Notes: generated by a model from the sequence alone, not told the origin. Shown: positions 39,002 through 48,214, counted from the stretch's first letter. The stretch: DNA of 64,000 bases from Faucicola sp048551375 (GCF_048551375.1 NZ_JBLYZJ010000010.1:1-64000), one strand, 5' to 3'. Made by a program: numbers and translations.

Positions 39002-42000
39002 CTATAGAATCACGCTTGAATTATCAACGATGGTAATATATTTGCTATCTAAGCTAAACGTACCCTCGATTTTTGCAAAATCAATCGCATCAGCAATACC
39101 TGTACCATCCGCATCATAAGATAGCATATGGGTTTGATTATCAAATTTCAAATAAGTTGAAATATCAGCTGTACTGGTTAACTTGCTAAAGATAGATTTT
39201 GATAGCTCAATGATATCATTGTTAAAATCCGTAATCGTGTCAATCGTACCGTTGAAAGCGGTGTTAAATACAAAAGTATCTTTACCAGCACCACCGATAA
39301 AGGTATCTGCCCCTAGCCCACCAATCAATCGGTCATCACCCAATAGACCTGTTAGGGTATTGCCGATATTATTGGCTTGCATGATATTATTGGCACTATT
39401 ACCTGTGGCTGAAGTAGCGACTGCCCCAAGCAAAGCAATGTTTTCAAGATTCTCAGTTAAGCTAAAATTGGCCGTGCTATAGATGGTATCTATGCCTTGG
39501 TTTGATAATTCTGTGAGCTGGTCATTGCTATTATCAACGATATAGGTATCGTTACCTTCACCACCCATCAGCTTGTCTGTCCCAGCACCACCATCAAGAT
39601 AATCATCGCCAAGACCACCATTGATGGTGTCATTGCCTTCGCCACCATAAATGGTGTTATTTGCTTTATTACCTGTCAGTGTATCATTGCCTTTACCACC
39701 GATAAGGTTTTCAATTTGTGTGCCATAACCAATAAATGCTTGACCGAATGTATAGGTGTTTTCGGTATGGGCCGCATTATAAAAGTCTAAGTCGGTGTAG
39801 GACTCAGTGTGTAATTTCTGATTTTGTACGGCAAACAGGTCTGACTTATTACCCACATAAATCCATGAACCCGGTGTTAAGTCAACATAGACATTTTGAG
39901 TTTCTTTGGAAGCATCAAAGGTATCTAAACCATTACCATCCCAAATATAGCGGTCGGCATCATCTTTAAACATATTGTATTCTTTAAAGGTATAGACATC
40001 ATTGCCTGCACGTGCATTTTGATTAACACCCAATTGATAATGCAGATAAGCTAGGTCATACATACGGATATTTTCAAGTTTTTTAAAGGCTTGATCGTTA
40101 ACTTCTGCACGGTAGCTCATATAGGTAAATTCAGATGTTTCTTCTTTATTCAATATACCTGTAAATGTGTCACTGGAGTGCGTCATGTTAAAAGTATGGG
40201 TTAGCTCATGCAATGCGGTGTACATCATTTCAGCTTTATCATTTGTTGCTGATAGGGCATTCCACCACATTGGACCACTATTATAAGCGAATGCCAGTAC
40301 ACCTTCACCTGCCGTTAAATCAGCATAGAACAGGTTGGTATCAGCTTTGAGTGGGTCTGATACTTCAACAAATTTGATATTTAGGTAGCTTTCAAATTGA
40401 GCATAGGCATCTTTAATAACCTGTTTAACTACCTCTGGATGAGCGGTGACTGTACGGCTATCCACTTCACCTAAATCACTATCTTGAATCGCTTTTGCAC
40501 GGATACTGGCATTAGGGCTATTACGCAAGGTATTAAAATCGGTTGCGGTCGCAAAGTGGTATTTAATTTCATAAGGTGCATGCTCACCTGTACCTGCCCC
40601 CAGTGGAATATCGTAGACCGAAAGGTCATATCTGGATGGTTGAGGATAATTCTGACCACCATGACCTAAATCTTTGACAAAATAGGTATCATTAATGGCT
40701 TGGTCTTGGTCATGCGAAGATTTAAATACCACGGGATCTTTTTCACTTGCGGTATAAAATTCATTATCTTGTACGGTAATGACATTATTCTCGAGGTCTT
40801 TTGTGGTAAGGGTGGCGGTTATTTTTTCGTCTTTATCCAATTGTAAGTCACTTGTCTTCACCAACGTGCTAAATGTATTACCTGCCAATACTTTGGTTTG
40901 GTAAATAACACCATTGACATCAATTTTAATGATATCATCGACTTTGGCAGAGCCAGCGACTGTACCACTGATTTCAGACATGGCTTCTACCGCAGAAATC
41001 ACATTATCTTGCCCATTCGACTTAATGTATGGGCTATTGAATGTCACGCTGGAGGCTTTCACATCCACCATACCTGTATTTAGGTCAAAATAAGGCTGTG
41101 GATTGCCTTCTGCATCGAGATACCAAGGTTCGGCTTTAAAGGCGAAGGAAATTTTTGCGGTATCCAATTTTTTCAATTCTTCCGCTGGGATGTCTAAACT
41201 AAATACCCCATTTCTCACGCCAACAGTGGTATAAAGTTGACCATTAACCATAACCTCCGCTTGACGAACCAACTTAACATTATCACCACTTTGATATCTA
41301 TCTTGGAAACTTGCTGTGCCTACGATATTGACCATTGGTGAGGCTTGAGAGGCATCAATGTTAAAATCCGTATCAATATTGGTAATGTTCACTTGTGCCA
41401 CGACATCAGCGGATACATCATAATTAAGTGGTGTAGCTATCGCTGTGGCATTGTTTGCCCCAACGGTCTTGGCGGTTAAGTTATAACCTGTGTTTTGAAC
41501 AAGGTCGCTACCTTTGACAAGTGTCGTAAAACTACCATCAGCATTGACATTCGCTGTACCAATTTTGGTGTTATTCACCAATAAATCAACGGTTTGCCCA
41601 GAGCTGAGTTTATCTGCACCTGCAACACTACCCGATACGCTGACCATGCCTTTGGCTTCATTCACGTTAATTAAATTATCGTTTGAAACTTTAAGTAAGG
41701 TAAGAGTTAGGTCAGTGGCTTTGGGTGGGGTAATATCAACGTTATGGGTATGGGTTGCTGTGCCTGTAGCGGTGTTTTGTGCGGTATCAGTGGTGGTAAT
41801 AGAGGCTGTGATGTTTTTGTTTTCAGCCAATAGGGTTGAGGCAACTTCAACTGAGAAGATGCCATTGCTCACTGGGGCTTCTATGATTTGTGTGCCGATG
41901 GTGAGTTTGACAATGTCACCATTATTGGCATGGCTGACTGTACCTGATACTGTTTGTGTGGCTTGTTTTGATTCATCAAAGTTGATGAGGTTGTCTGCGG

Positions 42001-43357
42001 TGATGGCATTGATGGTGATAACAGGTGTGTCAATAAGTGTGTCAACACTATACGATTCGGTGCTTTGGGCGGTGGCTATCTGACCTGTACCGTCTTTGAC
42101 AGTGGCGGTGGCAGTTATTGAGGCATTGCCTTGTGCAAACGCTAACGCTTTACCACTTACCACGGCTGACCATGTGTTGCCATTCACTACGGCTGTTATG
42201 GTTGTGCCATTTATGTTTAGTACCACTTCTTTATTGGTCGCATTGTCTGAGGTACTAATCGTTCCTGTGAGGGTGATTTGACCATCAGCTGTTGCTTTAT
42301 TGACCGTGGCTATTGGGTCAATATCTACGGTTGCGGTTAGGGGTTTTAGTGTTGGTGTAGGCGTAGGTGTTGGCGTTGGCGTTGGTGTTGGCGTAGGCGT
42401 TGGCGTTGGCGTAGGCGTTGGCGTAGGCGTTGGCGTAGGCGTTGGCGTAGGCGTTGGCGTAGGTGCTGGCGTTGGCGTAGGTGTTGGCGTTGGCGTTGGC
42501 GTTGGCGTTGGCGTAGGCGTAGGCGTAGGCGTAGGCGTTGGCGTTGGCGTTGGCGTTGGCGTAGGCGTAGGCGTAGGCGTTGGCGTAGGCGTAGGCGTAG
42601 GCGTAGGCGTTGGCGTAGGCGTAGGCGTAGGCGTAGGCGTAGGCGTAGGCGTTGGCGTAGGCGTTGGCGTAGGCGTAGGCGTAGGCGTAGGCGTTGGTGT
42701 TGGTGTTGGCGTAGGCGTAGGCGTAGGCGTTGGCGTTGGCGTTGGCGTTGGTGTTGGCGTAGGCGTTGGCGTAGGCGTTGGCGTTGGCGTTGGCGTTGGC
42801 GTAGGTGTTGGCGTAGGTGTTGGCGTAGGCGTAGGCGTAGGCGTAGGCGTTGGCGTAGGCGTTGGCGTAGGCGTTGGCGTTGGCGTAGGCGTTGGCGTAG
42901 GTGTTGGCGTTACATCAGCAGTATCACGATTATTCGCCACGAATAGCCCACCGACACCAATCAATCCCAACGTAGTCCCCAATTTTGACATAGCCAACGA
43001 ACTACCCACTTTATCTACACCTTGGTTAAGGGTATACCATGGAGCAACTGTATGCTCTGGATTAGAGGTGATAAAAGTGCTATGCGTTTGACTTAATAAG
43101 GCACTATCTTCGATAGGATAATATGAGTAATAACTTTCTAGAATAACATTTGGTACATCAGTGATATTTTGTTCATCAAAAATATATAAATCATCCGCCA
43201 CTTTTTTGGTACGTGGTTTTTGGATTAACTCACCCTTTTCATTGGTTAACTGATATTGGGTGTTAAGCTCTGCCAAAATTTTGGTGGTTTTGCTTTGTGT
43301 TAAAGAAAATTTCTGTTGGTTTTTTGCATTGTTAATAATCAAGGTTGAATTTGACAT
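39002..43357 (-). CDS. Secreted RTX serralysin-like metalloprotease with Bap-like N-terminus, Thr-Pro stalk and Ig-like repeats
   Basis: This is a 1451-residue protein. Residues 1-150 resemble the N-terminal module of Bap-type adhesins (YYPIEDSALL, then the glycine-rich LGLIGVGGLFVANNRD). About 150-337 is an almost pure Thr-Pro repeat. About 345-950 holds five or more Ig-like units (VSGTV, GTATHTHNVDITPP type). The M10-like catalytic domain follows (about 950-1210) with zinc motif HELTHTFNMTH near 1047 and Met-turn TYMSY. The serralysin Gly after the second His is replaced by Asn. RTX repeats GGKGNDTLTG, GGEGNDTING, GGLGDDYLDGG and a hydrophobic end mark it as a type I secretion substrate. 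No secretion genes are adjacent. It is divergent from tonB. Confidence 0.85.
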   Translation of the reverse strand: MSNSTLIINNAKNQQKFSLTQSKTTKILAELNTQYQLTNEKGELIQKPRTKKVADDLYIFDEQNITDVPNVILESYYSYYPIEDSALLSQTHSTFITSNPEHTVAPWYTLNQGVDKVGSSLAMSKLGTTLGLIGVGGLFVANNRDTADVTPTPTPTPTPTPTPTPTPTPTPTPTPTPTPTPTPTPTPTPTPTPTPTPTPTPTPTPTPTPTPTPTPTPTPTPTPTPTPTPTPTPTPTPTPTPTPTPTPTPTPTPTPTPTPTPTPTPTPTPTPTPTPTPTPTPTPTPTPTPTPTPTPTPAPTPTPTPTPTPTPTPTPTPTPTPTPTPTPTPTPTPTPTLKPLTATVDIDPIATVNKATADGQITLTGTISTSDNATNKEVVLNINGTTITAVVNGNTWSAVVSGKALAFAQGNASITATATVKDGTGQIATAQSTESYSVDTLIDTPVITINAITADNLINFDESKQATQTVSGTVSHANNGDIVKLTIGTQIIEAPVSNGIFSVEVASTLLAENKNITASITTTDTAQNTATGTATHTHNVDITPPKATDLTLTLLKVSNDNLINVNEAKGMVSVSGSVAGADKLSSGQTVDLLVNNTKIGTANVNADGSFTTLVKGSDLVQNTGYNLTAKTVGANNATAIATPLNYDVSADVVAQVNITNIDTDFNIDASQASPMVNIVGTASFQDRYQSGDNVKLVRQAEVMVNGQLYTTVGVRNGVFSLDIPAEELKKLDTAKISFAFKAEPWYLDAEGNPQPYFDLNTGMVDVKASSVTFNSPYIKSNGQDNVISAVEAMSEISGTVAGSAKVDDIIKIDVNGVIYQTKVLAGNTFSTLVKTSDLQLDKDEKITATLTTKDLENNVITVQDNEFYTASEKDPVVFKSSHDQDQAINDTYFVKDLGHGGQNYPQPSRYDLSVYDIPLGAGTGEHAPYEIKYHFATATDFNTLRNSPNASIRAKAIQDSDLGEVDSRTVTAHPEVVKQVIKDAYAQFESYLNIKFVEVSDPLKADTNLFYADLTAGEGVLAFAYNSGPMWWNALSATNDKAEMMYTALHELTHTFNMTHSSDTFTGILNKEETSEFTYMSYRAEVNDQAFKKLENIRMYDLAYLHYQLGVNQNARAGNDVYTFKEYNMFKDDADRYIWDGNGLDTFDASKETQNVYVDLTPGSWIYVGNKSDLFAVQNQKLHTESYTDLDFYNAAHTENTYTFGQAFIGYGTQIENLIGGKGNDTLTGNKANNTIYGGEGNDTINGGLGDDYLDGGAGTDKLMGGEGNDTYIVDNSNDQLTELSNQGIDTIYSTANFSLTENLENIALLGAVATSATGNSANNIMQANNIGNTLTGLLGDDRLIGGLGADTFIGGAGKDTFVFNTAFNGTIDTITDFNNDIIELSKSIFSKLTSTADISTYLKFDNQTHMLSYDADGTGIADAIDFAKIEGTFSLDSKYITIVDNSSVIL
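42350..42910 (-). repeat. Hexanucleotide array coding (Thr-Pro)n
   Basis: About 93 tandem copies of a 6-bp unit, mostly ACGCCA or ACGCCT on the coding strand with occasional ACACC- variants and one GCACCT (Ala-Pro). Expansion or contraction by whole units keeps the frame, so stalk length can vary between strains. The opposite strand is G-rich, with GG every six bases. Confidence 0.97.
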
Positions 43358-43466
43358 ATTCTTTCCCTATTGTTGGTTTATTATCAATTTTTAATTATAT
43401 CAACACATTGAATGTATAGAAAACGTAAGTTTATTTTATATACCCAATTAAATGTATTTTTTGATT

Positions 43467-43485
43467 GATAATAATTCTCATTTAC
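43467..43485. promoter_or_regulatory. Fur box in the tonB / metalloprotease intergenic region
   Basis: GATAATAATTCTCATTTAC is close to the 19-bp Fur consensus GATAATGATAATCATTATC. It lies 60 bp before tonB and 110 bp before the divergent metalloprotease gene, so iron limitation probably induces the tonB operon and possibly both. Confidence 0.65.
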
Positions 43486-43545
43486 ATTAATATACAGTTT
43501 TGATTTTTTAGTTATTATTTTTGCTTGTTTTTTGGTAGTAATCCG

Positions 43546-44616
43546 ATGAAAAACCCACAACAAACCGTTCTCATCGCAAGCTCAGTGCTAGCACTGCACG
43601 CTATGGCAGGCTATGGGTTAATGACCATGAAGGCAACCCCCATCAAGCCACTCACCATCACGCCACCGCTTGAGATTCGTTTTGAACAAATCACACCAAA
43701 ACCAATTGAACCGCCCAAACCCCTAGCCGAAAACCAACCCACACCCATCACCAAACCTATGGCAAAGCCCATTATTAAGGAAACGCTGGCAACGCCTGTC
43801 GAGCCAACACCACCAAAACCGACCAAACAAACCACCAAACCTATGGTTGAGGATAATCCGCCTGCCCCTGCCAAACCTGTGGCAAAAGTAACAAAGATAG
43901 ACAAAGTAGAAACCCCAACACCGATTAACAAAGTCGAAACGGTGGCAAAAATCAACCCTACCACACCAACCAATGAGCCACCCCCACCGATTATTAGCAG
44001 TCAGGCTAAAAAACAAGCAACTGACACACAAGCAGAACAGGCTCGGCTTCAAGAACAACAACTAAAAGAACAACGACTTCAAGCAGAAAAGCTAAAACAA
44101 GCCCAACTTGAACAACAACAAGCCGAACAAGCAAAAGCTGAACGTGAAAAATTGGCTCGTCAACAAGCCGAAGCAGAAAAACTGGCTGAAAAACAACGTG
44201 CTGACCAAGAAAGACAGGAAGCACAGGCACGTGAGCAACAAAGAATCGCTCGTGAAAAAGCAGAAGCTGATAAAGCCAACCAACAACGTGCCGAACATGA
44301 AGCCCAGCAAAACAACCAACCTGTCAAATTTGGGAATGGTGATGCACAATGGCGAGTCCATCCCAATACACAATTCTCTGGCAACATTGGTGAGATGATT
44401 ATTGAGGAAAATCTTAGTAGTGTGGGTGTGGCTTTGTCTGTCAATGCCAAAGGCAATGTAACCGAAGTCACCATTACACGCTCCTCAGGCAATACCAAGG
44501 TAGATAATGCCATACGTCAACGCCTATATTCAGCGAAACTTACCCCCTTTATGCGAAATGGCATTGCCGTACCAGGTAAAGGCAATTTGAATATTAAACT
44601 TCGAGCAACAACCTAA
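43546..44616 (+). CDS. tonB: TonB-family energy transducer with TolA-like coiled coil
   Basis: A 356-residue protein that couples proton-motive force from ExbBD to outer membrane receptors. An N-terminal anchor helix (TVLIASSVLALHAMAGYGLM) is followed by a Pro/Lys/Thr-rich span (about 45-155), a long Gln/Ala/Glu/Lys coiled coil (about 160-260) and a C-terminal TonB domain (about 275-356, SVNAKGNVTEVTITRSSGN). The coiled coil is longer than in typical TonB and recalls TolA; the exbB/exbD partners and Fur box favour TonB. The first ATG (43546) is used; a TTG seven codons earlier is possible. Confidence 0.88.
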   Translation: MKNPQQTVLIASSVLALHAMAGYGLMTMKATPIKPLTITPPLEIRFEQITPKPIEPPKPLAENQPTPITKPMAKPIIKETLATPVEPTPPKPTKQTTKPMVEDNPPAPAKPVAKVTKIDKVETPTPINKVETVAKINPTTPTNEPPPPIISSQAKKQATDTQAEQARLQEQQLKEQRLQAEKLKQAQLEQQQAEQAKAEREKLARQQAEAEKLAEKQRADQERQEAQAREQQRIAREKAEADKANQQRAEHEAQQNNQPVKFGNGDAQWRVHPNTQFSGNIGEMIIEENLSSVGVALSVNAKGNVTEVTITRSSGNTKVDNAIRQRLYSAKLTPFMRNGIAVPGKGNLNIKLRATT

Positions 44617-44647
44617 TAAAATTTGAATTTTGAATAAAGAGAACCTT

Positions 44648-45376
44648 ATGGATTTTGCAAACTACTGGCAATACACTGACCTTGTCACCAAGGTATTATT
44701 TTTTATCCTTATCGGCTTATCGCTACTGTCTTGGGTAGTCGGCATCACACGGCTTATCAATAGCCAAAAACTTGCCAAAACCATCCAACAAGATTTGCGT
44801 CAAGCCATCACTACCGAACAAAGCCAAATCGGCGACCAACCTGCCGAGTTACGTAAATCTGCCATCGAACAGTATTTACTCAAACACCTTAATCAATACC
44901 GTTTTGATAGCGAAAAAGGTTTGAGTGTACTGGGAACGACTGCCTCAATTGCCCCTTTTGTTGGGTTATTTGGGACGGTATGGGGGATTTTTCATGCGTT
45001 GCACCGTATCGGTCAATCTGGACAAGCAGGGCTTGGACAAGTGGCAGGGCCTGTGGGTGAAGCCTTGATTATGACTGGTTTGGGGCTAGCAGTGGCAATT
45101 CCTGCGGTGGTATTTTACAACCTTGCCGTACGTCTAAACCGTAAAGCCTTACACCTTGGCAATGACACCGCTCATGCGTTATTAGCCCAAGCGATTGTGC
45201 GACCATCAGTATCAGCATCAACAACCGCACCACACCCTCAATCAACGCATTTATCAGCGAATGGACAAACCTCTTTGACCCCAAAATCCGCCCACACGCC
45301 AGCCCATGCACAGCCAAGTGGACACCTCAAAAACACCCAATCAACAGGAGGCGAGTATGGCGTTTCAATTGGGTAA
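44648..45376 (+). CDS. exbB: Biopolymer transport protein ExbB
   Basis: A 242-residue MotA/TolQ/ExbB-family proton channel subunit. A first helix (VLFFILIGLSLLSWVVGITRL) precedes the cytoplasmic loop, and the conserved channel helices include LGTTASIAPFVGLFGTVWGI and GEALIMTGLGLAVAIPAVVFYN. The last 50 residues are a polar Ser/His/Pro tail. The ATG at 44648 follows AAAGAGAACC. It ends 20 bp inside exbD. Confidence 0.93.
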   Translation: MDFANYWQYTDLVTKVLFFILIGLSLLSWVVGITRLINSQKLAKTIQQDLRQAITTEQSQIGDQPAELRKSAIEQYLLKHLNQYRFDSEKGLSVLGTTASIAPFVGLFGTVWGIFHALHRIGQSGQAGLGQVAGPVGEALIMTGLGLAVAIPAVVFYNLAVRLNRKALHLGNDTAHALLAQAIVRPSVSASTTAPHPQSTHLSANGQTSLTPKSAHTPAHAQPSGHLKNTQSTGGEYGVSIG

Positions 45377-45797
45377 TGAAGAAGCACAGGGGATGAATGA
45401 AATTAATCTGATACCTTTGATTGATATCATGTTGGTATTGATGATTATTTTTTTGGTCACTGCCACGGTACTCAATCCGACCGTGCCGTTAAGCTTGCCC
45501 AAAACCTCGGCACAGGTCAATGAAGCACCACCTAACATCATTCAAATTAGCATTGATAAAAATGCCCAAATCTTTTGGGATAAACAGCCTATCGACCTTG
45601 CCACCCTCAAAACTCGCTTTGCCGAACAAGCACAACAGCAGGCGAAACAACAGGCAAATTCTGCCGATACGCCCACCATCCAACTACGTGCCGATAAAGA
45701 CAGTCGCTATGACACCATTGCCCAAGTATTAGCCACGGCAAGCGAATATCAACTGACAAAAATCGCCTTTGTCAGTGATACGGCAAGCTCTAACTAA
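45357..45797 (+). CDS. exbD: Biopolymer transport protein ExbD
   Basis: A 146-residue ExbD/TolR protein with one helix (LIPLIDIMLVLMIIFLVTATVL) containing the proton-carrying Asp in PLIDIML, then a periplasmic domain ending LTKIAFVSD. The start at 45357 has AGGAGG upstream. The 20-bp overlap with exbB shows coupling. Confidence 0.93.
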   Translation: MAFQLGNEEAQGMNEINLIPLIDIMLVLMIIFLVTATVLNPTVPLSLPKTSAQVNEAPPNIIQISIDKNAQIFWDKQPIDLATLKTRFAEQAQQQAKQQANSADTPTIQLRADKDSRYDTIAQVLATASEYQLTKIAFVSDTASSN

Positions 45798-45864
45798 CCT
45801 GAGTTCGATATAACAAATGCCATTATTATTGATAAACCCATGATTTTTAAAATAATTTAAATTC

Positions 45865-45929
45865 GTAAGGTGCGTTTTACGCACCATTCAAAATCAATAT
45901 CTTCAATAGGTGCGTATGACGCACCTTAC
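45865..45929. repeat. Double-hairpin GGTGCGT repeat
   Basis: GTAAGGTGCGTTTTACGCACC and GGTGCGTATGACGCACC with TTAC. This is the same unit as 33626-33694 and 52593-52656. Confidence 0.8.
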
Positions 45930-45955
45930 CTTTAACAGCTTAATTTCAGAAAATT

Positions 45956-45979
45956 GTAGGGGCGTATTGCATACGCCCA
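45956..45979. repeat. GGGGCGTATTGC palindrome
   Basis: GTAGGGGCGTATTGCATACG is followed by CCCA, matching the left part of the unit at 52395-52470. Confidence 0.7.
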
Positions 45980-46050
45980 ATATTTGAAATCTCAAAATGG
46001 TACGTAAGACCTTTAGCAATCTTACACAAGTATTACTTGAATTTTTAAAT

Positions 46051-46083
46051 AATAATGATAATTATTATCAATTGTGTTATACT
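46051..46083 (+). promoter_or_regulatory. Orphan Fur box with -10 element
   Basis: AATAATGATAATTATTATC (46051-46069) matches 17 of 19 bases of the Fur consensus. TATACT follows at 46078-46083 on the plus strand. No open frame begins downstream before the terminator at 46090. The box is symmetric, so a minus-strand promoter is also possible. Confidence 0.55.
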
Positions 46084-46089
46084 GGTATC

Positions 46090-46130
46090 AACGAATGACA
46101 GTTTCTAGTACTTTCTGTCATTCGTTTTTT
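46090..46130 (+). terminator. Strong terminator directly behind the orphan Fur promoter
   Basis: AACGAATGACAG (46090-46101) and CTGTCATTCGTT (46115-46126) are perfect 12-bp arms followed by a T-run. It would stop plus-strand transcripts before they reach the convergent 5'-nucleotidase gene. Confidence 0.88.
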
Positions 46131-46164
46131 ATTGCATCACGCAATTGCACCCCGAGTTTCTAGC

Positions 46165-47178
46165 TCAACTTTTACTCACCTCAACAAGATTTTCTTTTTC
46201 AACAGGTTTATACAAAGCCGATTCTGATTTATACGGCACAAGCCCAGACGGTACAACGCCTTTGGCAGAGTCATAATTTTTAATCGAATCATCAAAGAAA
46301 ATATGTGGAGCAAAGGTCTGCAACACATGACTTTTATCCAGTCCGCCCAAGAAAAATGCCAAATCCACATTCACGCCCCACGCTCGCAAGGTTTTAATCG
46401 CTCGCAAATCGGCAGGGGCATTGCGTGCAGTGACAAGGGCAATCTGAATCGGTGGATTATCCAACACCGTGGGCAAGCGTTTTTGTAATTTCGATAGCTT
46501 AATCAAAAAGTCGGCATATGGGCCTTTTTGCATGGGCGTATCGCTAAATTTGGCTTCATAATCATGGAAAGCTTTTAGCCCTTTGGTTTGCGACAATAAT
46601 TCGCCTTGTTCATCAAACAGCACCGCATCGCCATCAAAGGCAATGCGAAGCTGTTCGGTATCTAGCTCTTTCATATCCACAGGCGGTGCGTCCAAAATCG
46701 CACAGGCACAAACGCCTTTATCCGTGACGCTTTGGGCATCGGCATGATTGGTGGTCAAAAATAAATCCACCTTAAAATCTTCCACATAATCCGCCACTGG
46801 CTCACCTGAGGTAAATGCCGAACGGCTGATGGGAATGCCATGTGTGCGTAACGCATTTAGCACTTGAATGCCTGTGTCTGGGCTACTTTTTGACATAATC
46901 ACCACCTCGACCAACGGTGAAATGGTCTTTTTATCCGCCTCACTGGGATGGTGCGGTTGGTAGCGATTGAGGTTTAGCAATGCTCGAATCAGCGGATAGC
47001 CTGTGCCTGTATTGAGGGGTAGGTTTTCTCGCTCGTACATATAACTGCGAAATCGCTCAATGGCGGTATCTGGGTCGTCCAAAATCAGTTGTTGAAAATG
47101 CTGTTCTGCGTCCGTCAAATCAAATAAGGCGGTGGCAGAAATTGCCACAATGAGGGTATTGGATAGGTCGATTGCCAT
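46165..47178 (-). CDS. 5'-nucleotidase (cytosolic NT5C1-like)
   Basis: A 337-residue HAD-type 5'-nucleotidase of the NT5C1/PF06189 family that dephosphorylates nucleoside monophosphates. Signatures are NTLIVAISATALFDL at the N-terminus, EVVIMSKSSPDTGIQVLNAL, DLFLTTNHADAQSV, RIAFDGDAVLFDEQGE (catalytic acidic pair) and IFFDDSIKNYDSA near the end. The length is typical. Confidence 0.88.
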   Translation of the reverse strand: MAIDLSNTLIVAISATALFDLTDAEQHFQQLILDDPDTAIERFRSYMYERENLPLNTGTGYPLIRALLNLNRYQPHHPSEADKKTISPLVEVVIMSKSSPDTGIQVLNALRTHGIPISRSAFTSGEPVADYVEDFKVDLFLTTNHADAQSVTDKGVCACAILDAPPVDMKELDTEQLRIAFDGDAVLFDEQGELLSQTKGLKAFHDYEAKFSDTPMQKGPYADFLIKLSKLQKRLPTVLDNPPIQIALVTARNAPADLRAIKTLRAWGVNVDLAFFLGGLDKSHVLQTFAPHIFFDDSIKNYDSAKGVVPSGLVPYKSESALYKPVEKENLVEVSKS

Positions 47179-47266
47179 AACATCACTTGCTCGGTTAAAA
47201 TATTAAACATAGCCTAATTTTGTTTACAAGACTATAGGATTTTTGCAATTTTAGACGCTGTATTTA

Positions 47267-48193
47267 TCACGTTTTTGCATTATTTTTGGCTGGCATCGCA
47301 TTTGCCAAAGTTGCAAATAATATCAAGCCCATGCCCACATATTGTGTGGCGTTCAAATTTTGATGTAATAACACTATGGATAATACAATCGCCGTAAATG
47401 GCTCAAATACGGTAAATACCGATACTTTGGTGGCAGGTAGTTTGTGCAACGCTGACATATATAAAAAAAACGGAATAATCGTACCGAGAAAGGTCAGCCC
47501 CAACACCCACAGCCATGTTTTGATGGGCATATTTAATAACATGGCATAGGTGTGATAGGTTTTTGGTAAACATAATAACACCATCGCACTAATCATCACT
47601 GAGCTAAAAAATACCAAATTCGATGGATAATTTTTGTGCATCATCTTTTTGCCCAAAATACCAAACAACGAATAAAATAGCCCTGCCAACAATCCAAATA
47701 CAATGCCCCAATTAAATTTAACGGTATTCCCCATCATGGTGAGCATCACGCCCAATACCGCCACCACCGCCAAAATCAATGCCTTGGTGGTGATTTGCTC
47801 TTTTAACAACACATACGCCAAACCCAAACTAAACACAGGGGCCATATACAGCAAAGACACCGCTATCCCTGCCCCCACATAATTCACCGCCATAAAATAG
47901 CTGAGGGTCATCCCCAACACACCGACCAATGACTGCACCGCCATTTGGATAATTTCGACAGGGGTTAATTGCTTGAGTGTTGACCACAATGACGGCAATA
48001 AACTCAATAAAATCACTGCCGAAGTCACAATCCGCAGTATCGCAATTTGCACACTATCAAAGCCCAATTGGTGCAAATAAGTGGTAAATATCCCTAACGT
48101 TCCCCAACTGATTGAGGCAACAATCACCTGTAAACTACCGATGAGGGCAAGGCTGGATGAATGAGAAATTTCTGAACTAGACAAACGTAACAC
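47267..48193 (-). CDS. EamA/DMT-family transporter
   Basis: A 308-residue drug/metabolite transporter with ten predicted helices in two EamA repeats (about 15-145 and 160-300). Features are ISWGTLGIFTTYL at the start, the repeat end YMAPVFSLGLAYVLLKE, and the second copy's FTVFEPFTAIVLSIVLLHQ. The substrate is unknown. It lies 21 bp after the transglutaminase gene on the same strand and might be read from that operon. Confidence 0.85.
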   Translation of the reverse strand: MLRLSSSEISHSSSLALIGSLQVIVASISWGTLGIFTTYLHQLGFDSVQIAILRIVTSAVILLSLLPSLWSTLKQLTPVEIIQMAVQSLVGVLGMTLSYFMAVNYVGAGIAVSLLYMAPVFSLGLAYVLLKEQITTKALILAVVAVLGVMLTMMGNTVKFNWGIVFGLLAGLFYSLFGILGKKMMHKNYPSNLVFFSSVMISAMVLLCLPKTYHTYAMLLNMPIKTWLWVLGLTFLGTIIPFFLYMSALHKLPATKVSVFTVFEPFTAIVLSIVLLHQNLNATQYVGMGLILFATLANAMPAKNNAKT

Positions 48194-48214
48194 TTCCTAT
48201 TATTAACACTAAAC

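Larger units (their letters stand above)
45798..46164. other. 367-bp intergenic region with two palindromic repeats and an orphan Fur box
   Basis: No coding frame is supported. In order it holds a double-hairpin GGTGCGT repeat (45865-45929), a GGGCGTATTGC palindrome (45956-45979), a Fur box (46051-46070), a TATACT -10 element (46078-46083) and a strong terminator (46090-46130). It lies between convergent genes. Confidence 0.7.

Noticed and set aside
42350..42910. The dense repeat array as a possible CRISPR
   Set aside because: Units are six bases long with no spacers, and they encode Thr-Pro in frame with a clear protein on both sides.
42300..43091. A plus-strand open frame of alternating Val-Gly opposite the protease stalk
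   Set aside because: It is the complement of the Thr-Pro hexamer array. The array lacks stops in this frame by composition alone; it has no start signal and no recognisable product.
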